Source of the DNA: Sulfuritalea hydrogenivorans sk43H
GTDB taxonomy: Bacteria > Pseudomonadota > Gammaproteobacteria > Burkholderiales > Rhodocyclaceae
Assembly: GCF_000828635.1 (NCBI RefSeq)
Contig: NZ_AP012547.1
Span: forward strand, 496,001 to 560,000
Direction of reading: 5' to 3'
DNA: 64,000 bases
In this document: positions 9,382 through 19,176 of the stretch, piece after piece
Position numbering within the stretch: position 1 is the first letter of the stretch
Layout: every line of letters starts with the position of its first letter
Made by a program: the position numbers and the translations under genes
Notes under the pieces: model-generated
What the model was told of the DNA's origin: nothing
Database searches by the model: none
The model's input: the letters and a program-made list of their open reading frames with translations, nothing else

Positions 9382-11211
9382 TCAGAACTTCATGCCGAGG
9401 ACAAGCGTTACGTTGTCCCGGTCGATCAAGGTGAAGTAGTTGGCGCCGGAATACTGTGTGTACTGGATATCCGCGTAGTATTTCTTGTCCCATTCGCTGC
9501 GCATTCCCGCGATGATGGTTCTGCGGTTCTTGACGAAACTTCCGTCATAGGAATAGCCGGTAACATCCTGAGCCAGCGTCACGGTCGGCGTCAGTGTTGC
9601 ACCGAAGAAAGCGGCGGGGTAGGCGGCCGAAACGCGAACGCGGTATCCCGAGGCGTTGCTGGTAATAAAGCCGTCATGGGCGCAACTCTTCTGCGCCACG
9701 GTAGTGTCGGTGCAGACTTGGCCGTTGATAGCAGCAATACCATAAATGTCCGAACGGCCATAGCGCAGCACTCCGAGATCGGGCAGCCCGCCGACATGGC
9801 TCCAGCCCAGTTCCCCAGTCAGGGTAACCCGTTCCGCACCGAGGGCCTTGTCGAACACCTTGCTGGCACCCAAACTTAATGTGGTGACCTTGAACCGGTC
9901 ATAGGCGTCGAAGGTGCCGCCAGGCGCAATCGCATTGACGTTCTTTGCAAGCTGCAACGCCGAAGTCGCTGAACGCGTGGTGAACGCGTTGATCTGGTCG
10001 GATGCATTCAGATTCAGCGGCTGGTTCGGACGGTAGGCGATTTCCCCATAGGCGCGCAGCGACGGCGTAGGTCTGGTGTCGAAGCTCACACCGTAAAGGC
10101 GGATGTCCTCAACATAGATCAGACCATACTTGGCGCCGTTGGGGTCTGTGATGCGGGTTAAGTTGTTGGTAGCCGGGTTGAAAGTTCCGTAGCCGCCGGC
10201 AACATTGGCGATGGTTCCGCGCAGGCTGGGCGTTCTGCTGTGGTATTTCATGGTATAGCCGCGGAACTCGGTATTCAGGCTTTCGGCTGAATAACGCAGC
10301 GACAGGCCGTATTGCCCCGAGTCCCTCGCCAAGATATCGGCACTTCGATGCAGATAGCGGTTGGTGCTGAGCGAAGCCGGGTCGTTTGCCCCGGTCACAG
10401 CCACAAAGTTGCACCCGGTCGGCAAATAGTTGGCGGTCACAAAGAATGTTCCGCATCCAGGGGAGACCGTCTGACGGAACTCGTACTGCATGAAGCCATC
10501 CAGCCCCCACTGCTTGCCGTTGGCGAGATCGAGATAGACCATTCCGACTGGTATCTTAACTTCTTCGGGCAGAGCTCCCGGACGTTGCTGCGCTGCGAGA
10601 TTGACCGGGTTGATCACGTTAATGCCGCCGCCGGTGAACTGCGCCTTGCCCCAATTGACCACCTGCCGACCGACACGCCCGCTCAACATGGAAGCCGAGC
10701 CCACACTGGCCTTGCCAAATACATAGGCATCGGTGATGATGGCATTGCTGAATCTTGATTCAGAGGCAAACCCGGCGTTGCTCAATGGGGCATTCTGCTG
10801 GAAGCCGTTGGGGATGTTGCCGTAGAGACGATCTCCGCTCTTGAGCTCGAAATCATCCCAAGCCATGGCGCGGACAAACACGCCAAATGCTTCCCCCTTG
10901 ATTTCCAGGTCCGCAACACCTTTGAGCACTGTCGATACCGGCTTGTTCTTCTTGAAGTTCAGATCGCTACTGTTGCCATTGGTCCCCAGTTGTCCGGCAG
11001 GCAGCCCGACAAGCGGTCCGGCCAGCGAACCGTAGACACCGCTATCGGGCGCCTCAGTCCGAATCATGGTTCCGGCGGTCACCGTGGCATTGAACTTGGC
11101 ATCGAGCCCGTCGCCAAACTTGAAATCCAGGGCGGCAGCCGACAAGGATACGCCAGCCAAGACCAGAGCGATCGTAGGGCCGACGTAATGAAAGACATGG
11201 CGCTGCTTCAT
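9382..11211 (-). CDS. DUF1302 family outer-membrane protein
   Basis: 609-residue protein with a signal peptide (cleavage near SLSAAALDF), a beta-rich body with regular aromatic alternation and a C-terminal phenylalanine (LVLGMKF), all typical of outer-membrane barrels. The family is widespread in proteobacteria that use hydrophobic or aromatic substrates. It is the first gene of the leftward sulfatase operon, 41 nt upstream of a sulfatase. A role in moving or binding the sulfated substrate at the outer membrane is an inference. A candidate LysR site lies 75-86 nt upstream. Confidence 0.85.
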   Translation of the reverse strand: MKQRHVFHYVGPTIALVLAGVSLSAAALDFKFGDGLDAKFNATVTAGTMIRTEAPDSGVYGSLAGPLVGLPAGQLGTNGNSSDLNFKKNKPVSTVLKGVADLEIKGEAFGVFVRAMAWDDFELKSGDRLYGNIPNGFQQNAPLSNAGFASESRFSNAIITDAYVFGKASVGSASMLSGRVGRQVVNWGKAQFTGGGINVINPVNLAAQQRPGALPEEVKIPVGMVYLDLANGKQWGLDGFMQYEFRQTVSPGCGTFFVTANYLPTGCNFVAVTGANDPASLSTNRYLHRSADILARDSGQYGLSLRYSAESLNTEFRGYTMKYHSRTPSLRGTIANVAGGYGTFNPATNNLTRITDPNGAKYGLIYVEDIRLYGVSFDTRPTPSLRAYGEIAYRPNQPLNLNASDQINAFTTRSATSALQLAKNVNAIAPGGTFDAYDRFKVTTLSLGASKVFDKALGAERVTLTGELGWSHVGGLPDLGVLRYGRSDIYGIAAINGQVCTDTTVAQKSCAHDGFITSNASGYRVRVSAAYPAAFFGATLTPTVTLAQDVTGYSYDGSFVKNRRTIIAGMRSEWDKKYYADIQYTQYSGANYFTLIDRDNVTLVLGMKF

Positions 11212-11280
11212 GAGCCTTCCTCCGAATCCATTATTGTTGTCTGGTCAGAATAGGCCGCGCCTGTCCGGTGAAATTGCTAA

Positions 11281-12195
11281 TTACGCAATACGTTTTGTGA
11301 AATCCATGATTCTGCGGGAGTGTCCATATTCCTGCAACGACTCCCACACCCGCTCATGAGCCAATTCCAGAGGAGCGGACTGGCGCACTACGTAAGTCTC
11401 GATGGCCACCGGCTTGATCTCTGTCAGCACCCGAGTCAGGCGGCCTCTCGCCAAGTCTTCCTCGACCAAGGAAGCCGGCAGCCACGCCAGTCCCGCACCC
11501 TCGACAGCAAACTGATGAATTGCCAGTATCTGGGGGGCGGTAACACCGATTTCGTAATTGAGATCATGGTGCAGCATCACAGCGCGAGCGACACGGCCGA
11601 GATAGGAAGTGTCGTCGAGCATGATCACTTTCCACTGGTCGGCCTTGCTGCCACGGGCGGTCTTGGCGCTTCTTGCCACAGGCAACAGGGCATCGCGGGC
11701 AACCAATGCCGACACGGTCTTGGAGAACGTCTCACGAGGCATGAAGGTGCGGCAAAGGTAGTACAAGGCGAAGTCTGCTTCTCCATGATTGAACCGCTGC
11801 ATCACCTCGTTGAAGTTACCCGGCGTCACGCTGACCCGCAGCGGACCGAGCACCTGCTGCAATAGGGAAAGCAGGCGCGGAAACAGAGCCACTGCCACGG
11901 AATTGGGGGCAAGAAAGCGAATCTGCTTGCTCTCCGCCGCAACGCCGCGCAAACGCATCCGCACCTGATCGATTTGCCCCGTGACTGCTTGCGCCACCGG
12001 CAACAGATCCTGACCAGCGAGCGTTAGGCGCACCGGATAGGAACTACGATCGATCAATGGATGTTCGGCCCATGCTTCCAGCATCTGAATGCGTCTCGAC
12101 AGAGCCGACAATGAAACATGACGCGCACTGGCGGCCTTGCTGAAGCTACCTTGCGCCTGCACTTCGATCAAGTCGCGCAACCAATTGATATCCAT
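11281..12195 (-). CDS. LysR-type transcriptional regulator
   Basis: 304 residues from the ATG at 12195, chosen because GAGGTG lies 5-10 nt upstream; a GTG three codons earlier is the alternative. The N-terminal winged helix-turn-helix spans about residues 1-60 (FSKAASARHVSLSALSRRIQ), followed by an effector-binding domain. It stands between the leftward sulfatase operon and the divergent DUF3604 gene, so it probably controls both. Its inducer is probably a substrate or intermediate of the sulfate-ester pathway (inference). Shared CAATA-N2-TATTG sites support a local regulon. Confidence 0.92.
   Translation of the reverse strand: MDINWLRDLIEVQAQGSFSKAASARHVSLSALSRRIQMLEAWAEHPLIDRSSYPVRLTLAGQDLLPVAQAVTGQIDQVRMRLRGVAAESKQIRFLAPNSVAVALFPRLLSLLQQVLGPLRVSVTPGNFNEVMQRFNHGEADFALYYLCRTFMPRETFSKTVSALVARDALLPVARSAKTARGSKADQWKVIMLDDTSYLGRVARAVMLHHDLNYEIGVTAPQILAIHQFAVEGAGLAWLPASLVEEDLARGRLTRVLTEIKPVAIETYVVRQSAPLELAHERVWESLQEYGHSRRIMDFTKRIA
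11286..11297. promoter_or_regulatory. Candidate LysR operator (degenerate copy)
   Basis: CAATACGTTTTG matches the CAATA-N2-TATTG pattern seen at two other promoters in this region, with two mismatches in the second half. It overlaps the 3' end of the LysR gene and lies upstream of the DUF1302/sulfatase operon start. Confidence 0.4.
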
Positions 12196-12304
12196 TCCGG
12201 TCACCTCGTCAAGGGAGACTCCATCGTGGTATGGGAGCCACGACCCGTGAGCGAAACGTCAGTCGCTCGGTAACAAATAGTAGCAAATGGTTTTGCGCTT
12301 TACA

Positions 12305-12316
12305 CAATATGTATTG
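12305..12316. promoter_or_regulatory. Candidate LysR operator in divergent promoter
   Basis: CAATATGTATTG is an inverted repeat of CAATA halves around two bases, lying in the 183-nt gap between lysR and the divergent DUF3604 gene. The same 12-mer, reverse-complemented, occurs at 19177-19188 before the ThDP-enzyme operon. Confidence 0.55.
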
Positions 12317-12378
12317 CAAGCAAACACCTAATCTACAACTTGCCCCACGACAACATATCTCTTGGATACCGTGACACC

Positions 12379-14634
12379 ATGGCACACTCCGCGCACCCGA
12401 CGTCCTATATGGCCGAAAGTGCGGGGTCGGCGCGCATTTCCCCTGTCGGCGAATTCGAGGCCGGGAGCTTTCAGGAGTTCGTGCTGACTTATACCGCAGG
12501 CTATTTCGGCATAGACGATACCGGTAGCCTCAAGATCGTTCATCGCTTCGCCAGCGACATGGGCAAGCCCCAATTCGATGATCCCGCCGGTCCAAACTTT
12601 GTCACGGTCGAGGCGAGCAACGGCGCGGCCCTGGCTGTGGAGTACGACGGCAAGCGCAATGTGCGTCCGTGGGACAAAACACTGTTCATTCGCGTCGTCA
12701 AAGGATTTTTGCGTGAAGGTGATCAGATCATCGTGCGACTTGGCGACCGGCGCAGCGGCTCCCCCGGAATGCGGGTACAGACCTTTTGCGAGCACACGTT
12801 TGAGTTCAAGGTGCTTGTGGACCCGTGGGCCACATACACCTTCATCGAATTGCTGGAACAACCAACGGTTGCAATTGTCGCGGGGCGTCCCGTCAGGTAT
12901 GTGCTCGTGGGACCAACCATTCGGCGCGTCGGCGAAGCTTTTCGCTTGGGCTTCAAGGGTGAAGACAAGTGGGGAAACCCGAGTCATCTGGTTAGCGGGA
13001 GATTTCGCCTGAACTCTTCGGCTCCCGTGGAAGGCCTTCCGAACGAGATCCTTGTCGATTCGGGAAGTCATGCGACGATCATCGAAGGGCTGCGCTGCCA
13101 CGTTCCGGGACTAATGCACATCGACGTACGAACCAGCGAGGGAACCGTGGTCGCGCGCTCCGGGCCGATCCAGATCGCAGCACAAACCCAGCGCCTGGCG
13201 TACTGGGCCGACTTGCATGGGCAGTCCGAGGAAACTATCGGTACCAATTCTGCGCGGGACTTCATTTTGTTTGGGCGCGACAGGGCGTTCCTTGACGTCA
13301 TGAGCCATCAAGGCAATGACTTCCAGATTACCCAAGAGTTCTGGGAAGAGCTCAACCGGCTCACGCGGGAGTTCAACGAGGACGGCCGCTTTATTGTCTT
13401 TCCAGGCTACGAGTGGTCCGGAAACACAAGCCTGGGAGGCGATCGCAACGTGCTGTTTGCTGACGAGGGGCGAGCGATACACCGCTCACATCATGCGTTG
13501 ATCGAAGACCTTAGCGACGTCGCCACGGACGCGCATACTGCCAATGACTTGTTTGAAGCGCTGAAGGGCGAGGATTGCATGGTCTTTGCGCACATCGGCG
13601 GCCGCTATGCCGACATAAAGGCGGCCCATAACCGCCGCATGGAGCGTTCGATTGAAATTCACTCGGATTGGGGAACCTTCGAGTGGCTACTGCAAGACGC
13701 CTTCGATCAACAATATCGCGTCGGGATCCTGGCCAATTCCGACGGACATAAGGGACGCCAAGGCGCCAGTCATCCCGGCGCCTCACTCTTCGGCGCGTAT
13801 GGCGGTTTGAGTTGCATCCTGGCGAAGGAACTGACGCGGGAAAGCATTCTCGACGCGCTTCGCCACCGGCGTCACTACGCCACCACAGGGAGTCGGCTGA
13901 TTCTCGATGTATCGGCCAATTTGGATGGCGGGGGCGATTTGTTCGATGACGATCCGGCGATGGGCGGCAACGTTGTCGAGCGCAAGGATTCACTGGGCAT
14001 TGGCGACATCGCTCGATATGAAGGCCATCAAACGTGTCTTAACATTACCCTGCATGCCGCATCGCCACTGGAACGGGTCGAAATTCTAAATGGGGGTACC
14101 GTTGTCAAAGACTTCGTGCCTGAAGGCGACGTAGCGGCGAGTCGGCGTATTCGCATTCTTTGGGAGGGATCCGAATATCGTGGCCGCGGGCGCCAAACGA
14201 TTTGGGACGGAAATTTGGCGCTGAACGACAATGCCATAGAGCGTATCGTCCCCATAAATTGGTGGAATCTGGACAAGTGCCTCGACATGCCGGATGACAG
14301 GCATCTGCGATGGGAATACCTAACTACCGGAGGGTTCGGCGGAATCGAGATCTGGCTTTCGCACCCGCGTGGCGGCGAGATCCTGTTGAATACCGAACCG
14401 GTCAAAGCCGCCGTCCTTATCGAAGGCATCGGTAGCGAGGAACTGCGCTTTGAAGCCGGGGGGCTGGGCCGGCGGGTGAAAATATATCGCTTACCCGAGC
14501 AGAACACGATGTATTCATTGGAGAAGGCAGTTCAGATCCCACTGGCCAAAGGCCGCGACAATCCGCTTTATGTCCGCGCGCGAACCGAAGATGGGCACAT
14601 GTGTTGGTCATCGCCAATCTACCTCATCGACTAG
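12379..14634 (+). CDS. DUF3604 domain protein (PHP-like metal hydrolase)
   Basis: About 751 residues from the ATG at 12379; a TTG at 12340 and an ATG at 12409 are alternatives, and no start has a strong RBS. The N-terminal third is a beta-sandwich-like region. The middle holds DUF3604 landmarks: YWADLHGQSEETIG, FPGYEWSG, VFAHIGG and LANSDGHKG, with His/Asp residues that in this family form a PHP-type metal site. No signal peptide is visible, so it is probably cytoplasmic. It is transcribed divergently from lysR. The reaction is unknown; hydrolysis of a phosphate or sulfate-like ester is speculative. Confidence 0.85.
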   Translation: MAHSAHPTSYMAESAGSARISPVGEFEAGSFQEFVLTYTAGYFGIDDTGSLKIVHRFASDMGKPQFDDPAGPNFVTVEASNGAALAVEYDGKRNVRPWDKTLFIRVVKGFLREGDQIIVRLGDRRSGSPGMRVQTFCEHTFEFKVLVDPWATYTFIELLEQPTVAIVAGRPVRYVLVGPTIRRVGEAFRLGFKGEDKWGNPSHLVSGRFRLNSSAPVEGLPNEILVDSGSHATIIEGLRCHVPGLMHIDVRTSEGTVVARSGPIQIAAQTQRLAYWADLHGQSEETIGTNSARDFILFGRDRAFLDVMSHQGNDFQITQEFWEELNRLTREFNEDGRFIVFPGYEWSGNTSLGGDRNVLFADEGRAIHRSHHALIEDLSDVATDAHTANDLFEALKGEDCMVFAHIGGRYADIKAAHNRRMERSIEIHSDWGTFEWLLQDAFDQQYRVGILANSDGHKGRQGASHPGASLFGAYGGLSCILAKELTRESILDALRHRRHYATTGSRLILDVSANLDGGGDLFDDDPAMGGNVVERKDSLGIGDIARYEGHQTCLNITLHAASPLERVEILNGGTVVKDFVPEGDVAASRRIRILWEGSEYRGRGRQTIWDGNLALNDNAIERIVPINWWNLDKCLDMPDDRHLRWEYLTTGGFGGIEIWLSHPRGGEILLNTEPVKAAVLIEGIGSEELRFEAGGLGRRVKIYRLPEQNTMYSLEKAVQIPLAKGRDNPLYVRARTEDGHMCWSSPIYLID

Positions 14635-14851
14635 AACAAGGCCATCATGGCGTCGATACGGAAGATATCGGATCTGCCGCTAATCGAAAAGCGTACTACG
14701 GCGAATCCGTCCAACGCTATCGCCAGCGTTTAGCGGCAGCCAACCAGGTTCGGCGATGGCCGTCGCGCAAACGGTGCATATTGCGGGCGGGAGTCGATGG
14801 CCGCTCGGTCTGGTCTACCCGACACGGCACACTACTGGTCGCTTGGTCGGC

Positions 14852-16210
14852 TCAGACCGCTGCTTGGCTTATCGACGCGAGCCGCCGTATGGATCGCTCG
14901 GGATTGACCCAGATCAGTCCGGTGAGCGCGCCCACGATAAGCAGCGCGCCGCTTACCGCAAACCCGCGCTCGTAACCCATTGCGATCGGCCCGGCGGAAT
15001 ACTCGATCAGGTTCCCCATCACCACGGGTGCGAAAACGCCCGCCAGCGATGCGATGGAATTCTCGATTGCCAACATGCTTCCGCGCTGTGAATCCGGCGT
15101 CACCGATCCCATCATTGCCGAACCCAGCGAATAGATCACCGGCGTCAGCCCGGACGCAACCGCCAGCAGAATCACCTTTTGCGAACCTTCCAGCGGAAGC
15201 CACGGCAGGGCAAGAAACAGCAGTCCGCCCGCGAGCAAAGCCATGCTGCACAGTACGGCTCTGCCCATACGAGCCGATACGCCACAACTCAACATCCGCT
15301 GCGACCAACCGGAGAGGCCGAGGCTCAAGGGAATTCCTATCACCACGGTCGCAGCAAACAACTGCCCGGACGTTACCGCATCGAAGCTCAAGCCCTTCTG
15401 CATGTAGGCGGGCAGCCAGGTCAAGGTCAGGGCAAGACCCCAGTACGCGACAAAATGCATGACAATGACACCGACCACGGTCGAATCACGCAACAGAACG
15501 CCGTAGGGCAGGCGCCCGGGCTTTCCCCTCCCGTCCATGGCGCCGGCGTTCAAGGCCGTGTCGGTCACGACGTTCCCTTCCGCGCCGAAAATCAGCCACG
15601 ACACTCCCCAGACCACCCCCACAATCGCCATCGCGATGAAGTTGGCGCGCCACCCCCAGTTGGCCGTGATAAGCGGCATGCCGATTCCCGCCACCAGCAG
15701 CCCCAACCCCGAACCCAGGTTGATCACCGATATCGGCAGATTGCGCTTGTGGTCGGGGAACCACTTGTAGCAGGCATGGAACGCTACGGGCGACGCCGGT
15801 CCCTCGCCGATGCCGAGCAACACGCGCGATATAACGATCATGACGACCGATGAGGAAAAAATGATCGGCAGCTGCGCCACGGACCAGATGGCAACCATTA
15901 CCAGCAACATCGGCTTGGCGTGAAACCGGTTAGCAAGGAACCCGCCCACTATGCCGGAAACAGCAAACAGCCAAAAGAAGCTGCCGGCGATTACTCCATA
16001 CTCGGTCGGCGACAGCTTCAATTCGTCCATCATCGGCACCGCGACGAGCCCGATCCCGATCTTGTCCACGAAATTGATGTGCATGAAAAGGGCGAGCAGG
16101 AGCGTGACCGACCATGCACGCCCGGGCTGGTATGAATTGGCGGCAACCATCCGGATGTTCGATTGAGGGGGCTGAGTGTCAGCGCTCTTCAAGCGCGAAT
16201 GCGGCGACAC
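14852..16210 (-). CDS. MFS transporter (organic anion carrier type)
   Basis: 452-residue major facilitator with about twelve hydrophobic segments and the layout of the anion:cation symporter family (inner-membrane uptake of organic acids). Its start overlaps the GMC dehydrogenase gene by 32 nt; an in-frame Met at residue 21 (16150) would remove the overlap. It is the last gene of the ThDP/GMC operon and probably imports a pathway substrate or exports a product. Substrate not predictable. Nothing recognisable lies between its end and the DUF3604 gene end at 14634. Confidence 0.9.
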   Translation of the reverse strand: MSPHSRLKSADTQPPQSNIRMVAANSYQPGRAWSVTLLLALFMHINFVDKIGIGLVAVPMMDELKLSPTEYGVIAGSFFWLFAVSGIVGGFLANRFHAKPMLLVMVAIWSVAQLPIIFSSSVVMIVISRVLLGIGEGPASPVAFHACYKWFPDHKRNLPISVINLGSGLGLLVAGIGMPLITANWGWRANFIAMAIVGVVWGVSWLIFGAEGNVVTDTALNAGAMDGRGKPGRLPYGVLLRDSTVVGVIVMHFVAYWGLALTLTWLPAYMQKGLSFDAVTSGQLFAATVVIGIPLSLGLSGWSQRMLSCGVSARMGRAVLCSMALLAGGLLFLALPWLPLEGSQKVILLAVASGLTPVIYSLGSAMMGSVTPDSQRGSMLAIENSIASLAGVFAPVVMGNLIEYSAGPIAMGYERGFAVSGALLIVGALTGLIWVNPERSIRRLASISQAAV

Positions 16211-17798
16211 GTTCGCCGATGGCTATTGCAATGGCATTGGTGTTGGTTGCCGCGATGGTCGGCATCACCGACGCATCGGCAATGCGCAAGCCATCGATAC
16301 CGTGCACCTGCAGCCGGGTATCGACCACGGACTGCGCAGCATCGGTGCCAATGCGGCAGGTTCCCACCGGGTGATAGGCTGTAGCGCCAGTGGCACGCAG
16401 GTAGTCGATCATGGCTTCGTCGCTGCCAGCCTTGGGGCCCGGCCGCTCTTCGCCCGTAATGATTCCACTCAGCGGAGCGGTTGCCGCAATGCGGCGAGAC
16501 AGCCTGAGGGCCTTGAGGCAGACATCGATATCCTCCGGATGAGTGAAGTGGTTCGAGACGAGTATCGGATCGGCGCCCGGATCCGCGCCCGCGATATGAC
16601 AACTGCCGCGCGAGCGTGGCCGAATCTGGAACGAGGCTATCGTTATTGCGTCGAATCTATCGAGTTCCATTTTGCCCGGACCGCGGTTCGAGTCTGACGA
16701 TACCTGTTGCACCTGGATCTTGATGTCTGCCTGCTCCGTTCCGGGCGTCGATGCTGCAAAGGTCTGTGCGGTAATCGTTCCGGTGGTGAGCGGGCCGTCG
16801 TGCTTGAATATCCAGCGGATGCCGGCGCGAAGCTGCCCCAACGGACTGGTCAACGACGTATTCCAGCTATAGCCCGGCTTTACTCGAAAGCAGACCGGGC
16901 TATATACATGCTCGCTCAGGTTTTCTCCAACCATGGCCAGTTCATGTTGCAGGGACACTCCGGCCCTAGCTAGAACTTCGCGCCGGCCGATACCGGAAAG
17001 TTCGAGCAGTTGCGGCGAGTTAAAGGCGCCGCCGCAGAGGATGACCTCGAGCCTTGCCCTGAAAACACCTTCGCGACCGCCGATGCGGGCTTGCACGCCA
17101 ACTGCACGCTTGCCTTCGAGCATGATTCGCGTCACCAGAACGCCTGATTTCAGCACGAGGTTGGTGCGTCCCGCGGCAGGGTCGAGATAGGCCATACGGG
17201 TATTGCAGCGGATGCCCCGCCGGGTGTTGAATTGCAGATAACTGCCGCCGTAGCCGCACTCGTTGTAATCCTTGACGCGCGGGGCCACGCCGGCCGCCTG
17301 GACCGAATCGAGAAATAGGTCCGGTAGCGGATCAACCGGTTGAAATTCGGTCACCGTCACCGGGCCGCTTCGGCCGCGGTAACGTTCATCCCCCGGTTCG
17401 TAGCTCTCGACCTTCTTGAACCACGGCAACAGGTCGGAATAGGACCAACCCGGACAACCATCCCCAGCCCACAAATCATACTCGTGCGGAGTGCCGAGCA
17501 CCCAGATCATGCCGTTCACCGTCGACGAGCCACCCACCACCCAGCCGCGCGGCCAATAGATCCGGCGCCCATGCATCTGTGCATCAGGCTCGGTGAAGAA
17601 GGAACGTATGTATTTCTCTTTTTCGAGAAGCTTCGCGACGCCGAGCGGCATCCGGCTCCAGAAGCTCCTGTCGCGTGGCCCGGCTTCGAGCAGCAACACT
17701 CTATGGCGCCCGCTCTCCGACAGCCGGGCAGCTGCCGCCGCACCCGCTGACCCTGCACCAACCACTATGTAATCGAAAGTGCGGGTATCCGCGTTCAT
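16179..17798 (-). CDS. GMC family FAD-dependent alcohol dehydrogenase
   Basis: 539-residue glucose-methanol-choline oxidoreductase. The FAD-binding Rossmann motif is DYIVVGAGSAGAAAAARLSE near the N-terminus. The first GMC signature region reads GWVVGGSSTVNGM, and the C-terminal catalytic His region reads AYHPVGTCRIG followed by LRIADASVMPTI. It oxidises an alcohol to an aldehyde, as in choline dehydrogenase-like enzymes. The start overlaps the upstream ThDP beta gene by 4 nt. In this cluster it could oxidise the alcohol released by a sulfatase (inference). Confidence 0.93.
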   Translation of the reverse strand: MNADTRTFDYIVVGAGSAGAAAAARLSESGRHRVLLLEAGPRDRSFWSRMPLGVAKLLEKEKYIRSFFTEPDAQMHGRRIYWPRGWVVGGSSTVNGMIWVLGTPHEYDLWAGDGCPGWSYSDLLPWFKKVESYEPGDERYRGRSGPVTVTEFQPVDPLPDLFLDSVQAAGVAPRVKDYNECGYGGSYLQFNTRRGIRCNTRMAYLDPAAGRTNLVLKSGVLVTRIMLEGKRAVGVQARIGGREGVFRARLEVILCGGAFNSPQLLELSGIGRREVLARAGVSLQHELAMVGENLSEHVYSPVCFRVKPGYSWNTSLTSPLGQLRAGIRWIFKHDGPLTTGTITAQTFAASTPGTEQADIKIQVQQVSSDSNRGPGKMELDRFDAITIASFQIRPRSRGSCHIAGADPGADPILVSNHFTHPEDIDVCLKALRLSRRIAATAPLSGIITGEERPGPKAGSDEAMIDYLRATGATAYHPVGTCRIGTDAAQSVVDTRLQVHGIDGLRIADASVMPTIAATNTNAIAIAIGERVAAFALEER

Positions 17799-18514
17799 GT
17801 TTGGTCTAGAGCCAACCAGGCCTGCATGGCGAGAGCTTCTTCGGCCATCCGGGTGAACTGGCGGTCGGGCATTTCCTCGTGTTCGAATCCATCCTTGGTC
17901 TGCCGTGGCACCGGTTCGACCATCAACTCGACGAATACAGGGCCTTCCATTGCCAGCAGGGCGGGAAACCTTTCAGCCCACTGCGCACCGTCCGAAATGC
18001 GTTCGGAATGCTTGTAGCCCGCTTCCCCGGCGACTTTGGAAAACCGAAAGTCCGCGACCGGAATTTCCATGTTGTCCAGCCCGGTGAACTGGGTGCCATT
18101 GTGCACCACGCAATGCAGCAGATTTGTTGGCTTCTGCGCAGCCACAGTGGCGAGAGAGCCGAGTTCCATTAGGAGACTGGCATCGCCGTCCATGACAATC
18201 ACTTTGCGCTTCGGCTTGGCCAACGCCAGACCAAGACCGAGTCCCGCCGCTCCACCCATCAACGGCACGGAGTTGATGCGGCCGGGGGCGCTCACCTGAG
18301 CCGCCGCCGACGGCGCAATCCCAACCAAAGACTTGGCCTTGGCAACCCCCAGTCCCAGCACCAATCCGGTCATCCCTCCGATAGTTGGCACCAGTGAGGC
18401 ATTTCCGTCGGCACCCTCGATGCGATCGAAGATAAACATGGACAGCATGGTGGAAACCAGTATGGCGTTCCCCTTGCCCTTTGCTACAACCCCGCAGGCC
18501 TGGACGATATTCAT
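17795..18514 (-). CDS. ThDP-dependent decarboxylase, beta (ThDP-binding) subunit
   Basis: 239 residues from the ATG at 18514 (a GTG directly before it is possible), behind GGAG. The protein is a C-terminal ThDP-enzyme half: the diphosphate/Mg motif reads MDGDASLLMELGSLATVAAQ and ends about 25 residues on at HNG, where most family members have NN. The architecture parallels the beta subunits of sulfopyruvate and phosphonopyruvate decarboxylases. The partner alpha subunit is encoded 19 nt upstream. Substrate unknown; decarboxylation of a 2-oxoacid or a carboligation are both possible. Confidence 0.85.
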   Translation of the reverse strand: MNIVQACGVVAKGKGNAILVSTMLSMFIFDRIEGADGNASLVPTIGGMTGLVLGLGVAKAKSLVGIAPSAAAQVSAPGRINSVPLMGGAAGLGLGLALAKPKRKVIVMDGDASLLMELGSLATVAAQKPTNLLHCVVHNGTQFTGLDNMEIPVADFRFSKVAGEAGYKHSERISDGAQWAERFPALLAMEGPVFVELMVEPVPRQTKDGFEHEEMPDRQFTRMAEEALAMQAWLALDQT

Positions 18515-18533
18515 CACTTCCGGAGTCTCCAAT

Positions 18534-19064
18534 CTATCGCCATGCCATCGGTGCCGAGACAAGCAACACCACCGCCGTACGCTCTGCCTCAGCCTGTTCG
18601 AAAGCGACATCCATCTTCGCCATGTCCGCCTCCATATCCAGGCAGTAGAAAGGAACGTCAACGGCCCGCAAAAATGGCTCGGCGATGCGAACCATCGTAC
18701 GGCGGGACTGAATGGCTGGCCGTCCGATATTTTCAAATTCGCGACCGAACTGCCCGACCATGAAGACCATGGGAATACGCGCATCCAGCGAGATTGCGCG
18801 CAGCGTATTGAAGCAGTTGTAGAGACCCTGGTTCTGCATCATCACTAGCGGGCGCTTGCCGCCTATCGTCAGCCCAGCCGCCACTGTCACGACTTGGTTT
18901 TCATTGCTGCAGGAAATGACCGCGATCCCATCGACGCCCTTGTTCAGGCGGTCGTGCAAAGCCAGCTGCACCCAGTCGGGCACCGTAACCACGTGGTCCA
19001 CCCGGTTGCGCTGCAGGGCAGCTGCGGCGCAGGTAGCCGAAATGGAATAACGAGCTATATCCAT
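18534..19064 (-). CDS. ThDP-dependent decarboxylase, alpha (PYR) subunit
   Basis: 176 residues from the ATG at 19064, preceded by a strong GAGGAAGAG ribosome-binding site; longer in-frame readings upstream are not family-like. It is an N-terminal PYR-domain half. ISCSNENQVVTVAAGL carries the Glu that activates ThDP, and PLVMMQNQGLYNCFNTLRAI matches the ComD/phosphonopyruvate decarboxylase alpha pattern. The split into two small genes is typical of sulfopyruvate decarboxylase (ComD/ComE). The homology is clear but the substrate is not, and the link to sulfur chemistry in this cluster is suggestive only. Confidence 0.83.
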   Translation of the reverse strand: MDIARYSISATCAAAALQRNRVDHVVTVPDWVQLALHDRLNKGVDGIAVISCSNENQVVTVAAGLTIGGKRPLVMMQNQGLYNCFNTLRAISLDARIPMVFMVGQFGREFENIGRPAIQSRRTMVRIAEPFLRAVDVPFYCLDMEADMAKMDVAFEQAEAERTAVVLLVSAPMAWR

Positions 19065-19176
19065 GCTCTTCCTCAATTCATGTCTGACGTAGGAGACGGG
19101 CGACCGGCGCTTGCTTGCGCTCCGGGGCCACTCCGCCAGAATACGGGGCCGATTACACAACTTTTCCCGAATTTCG

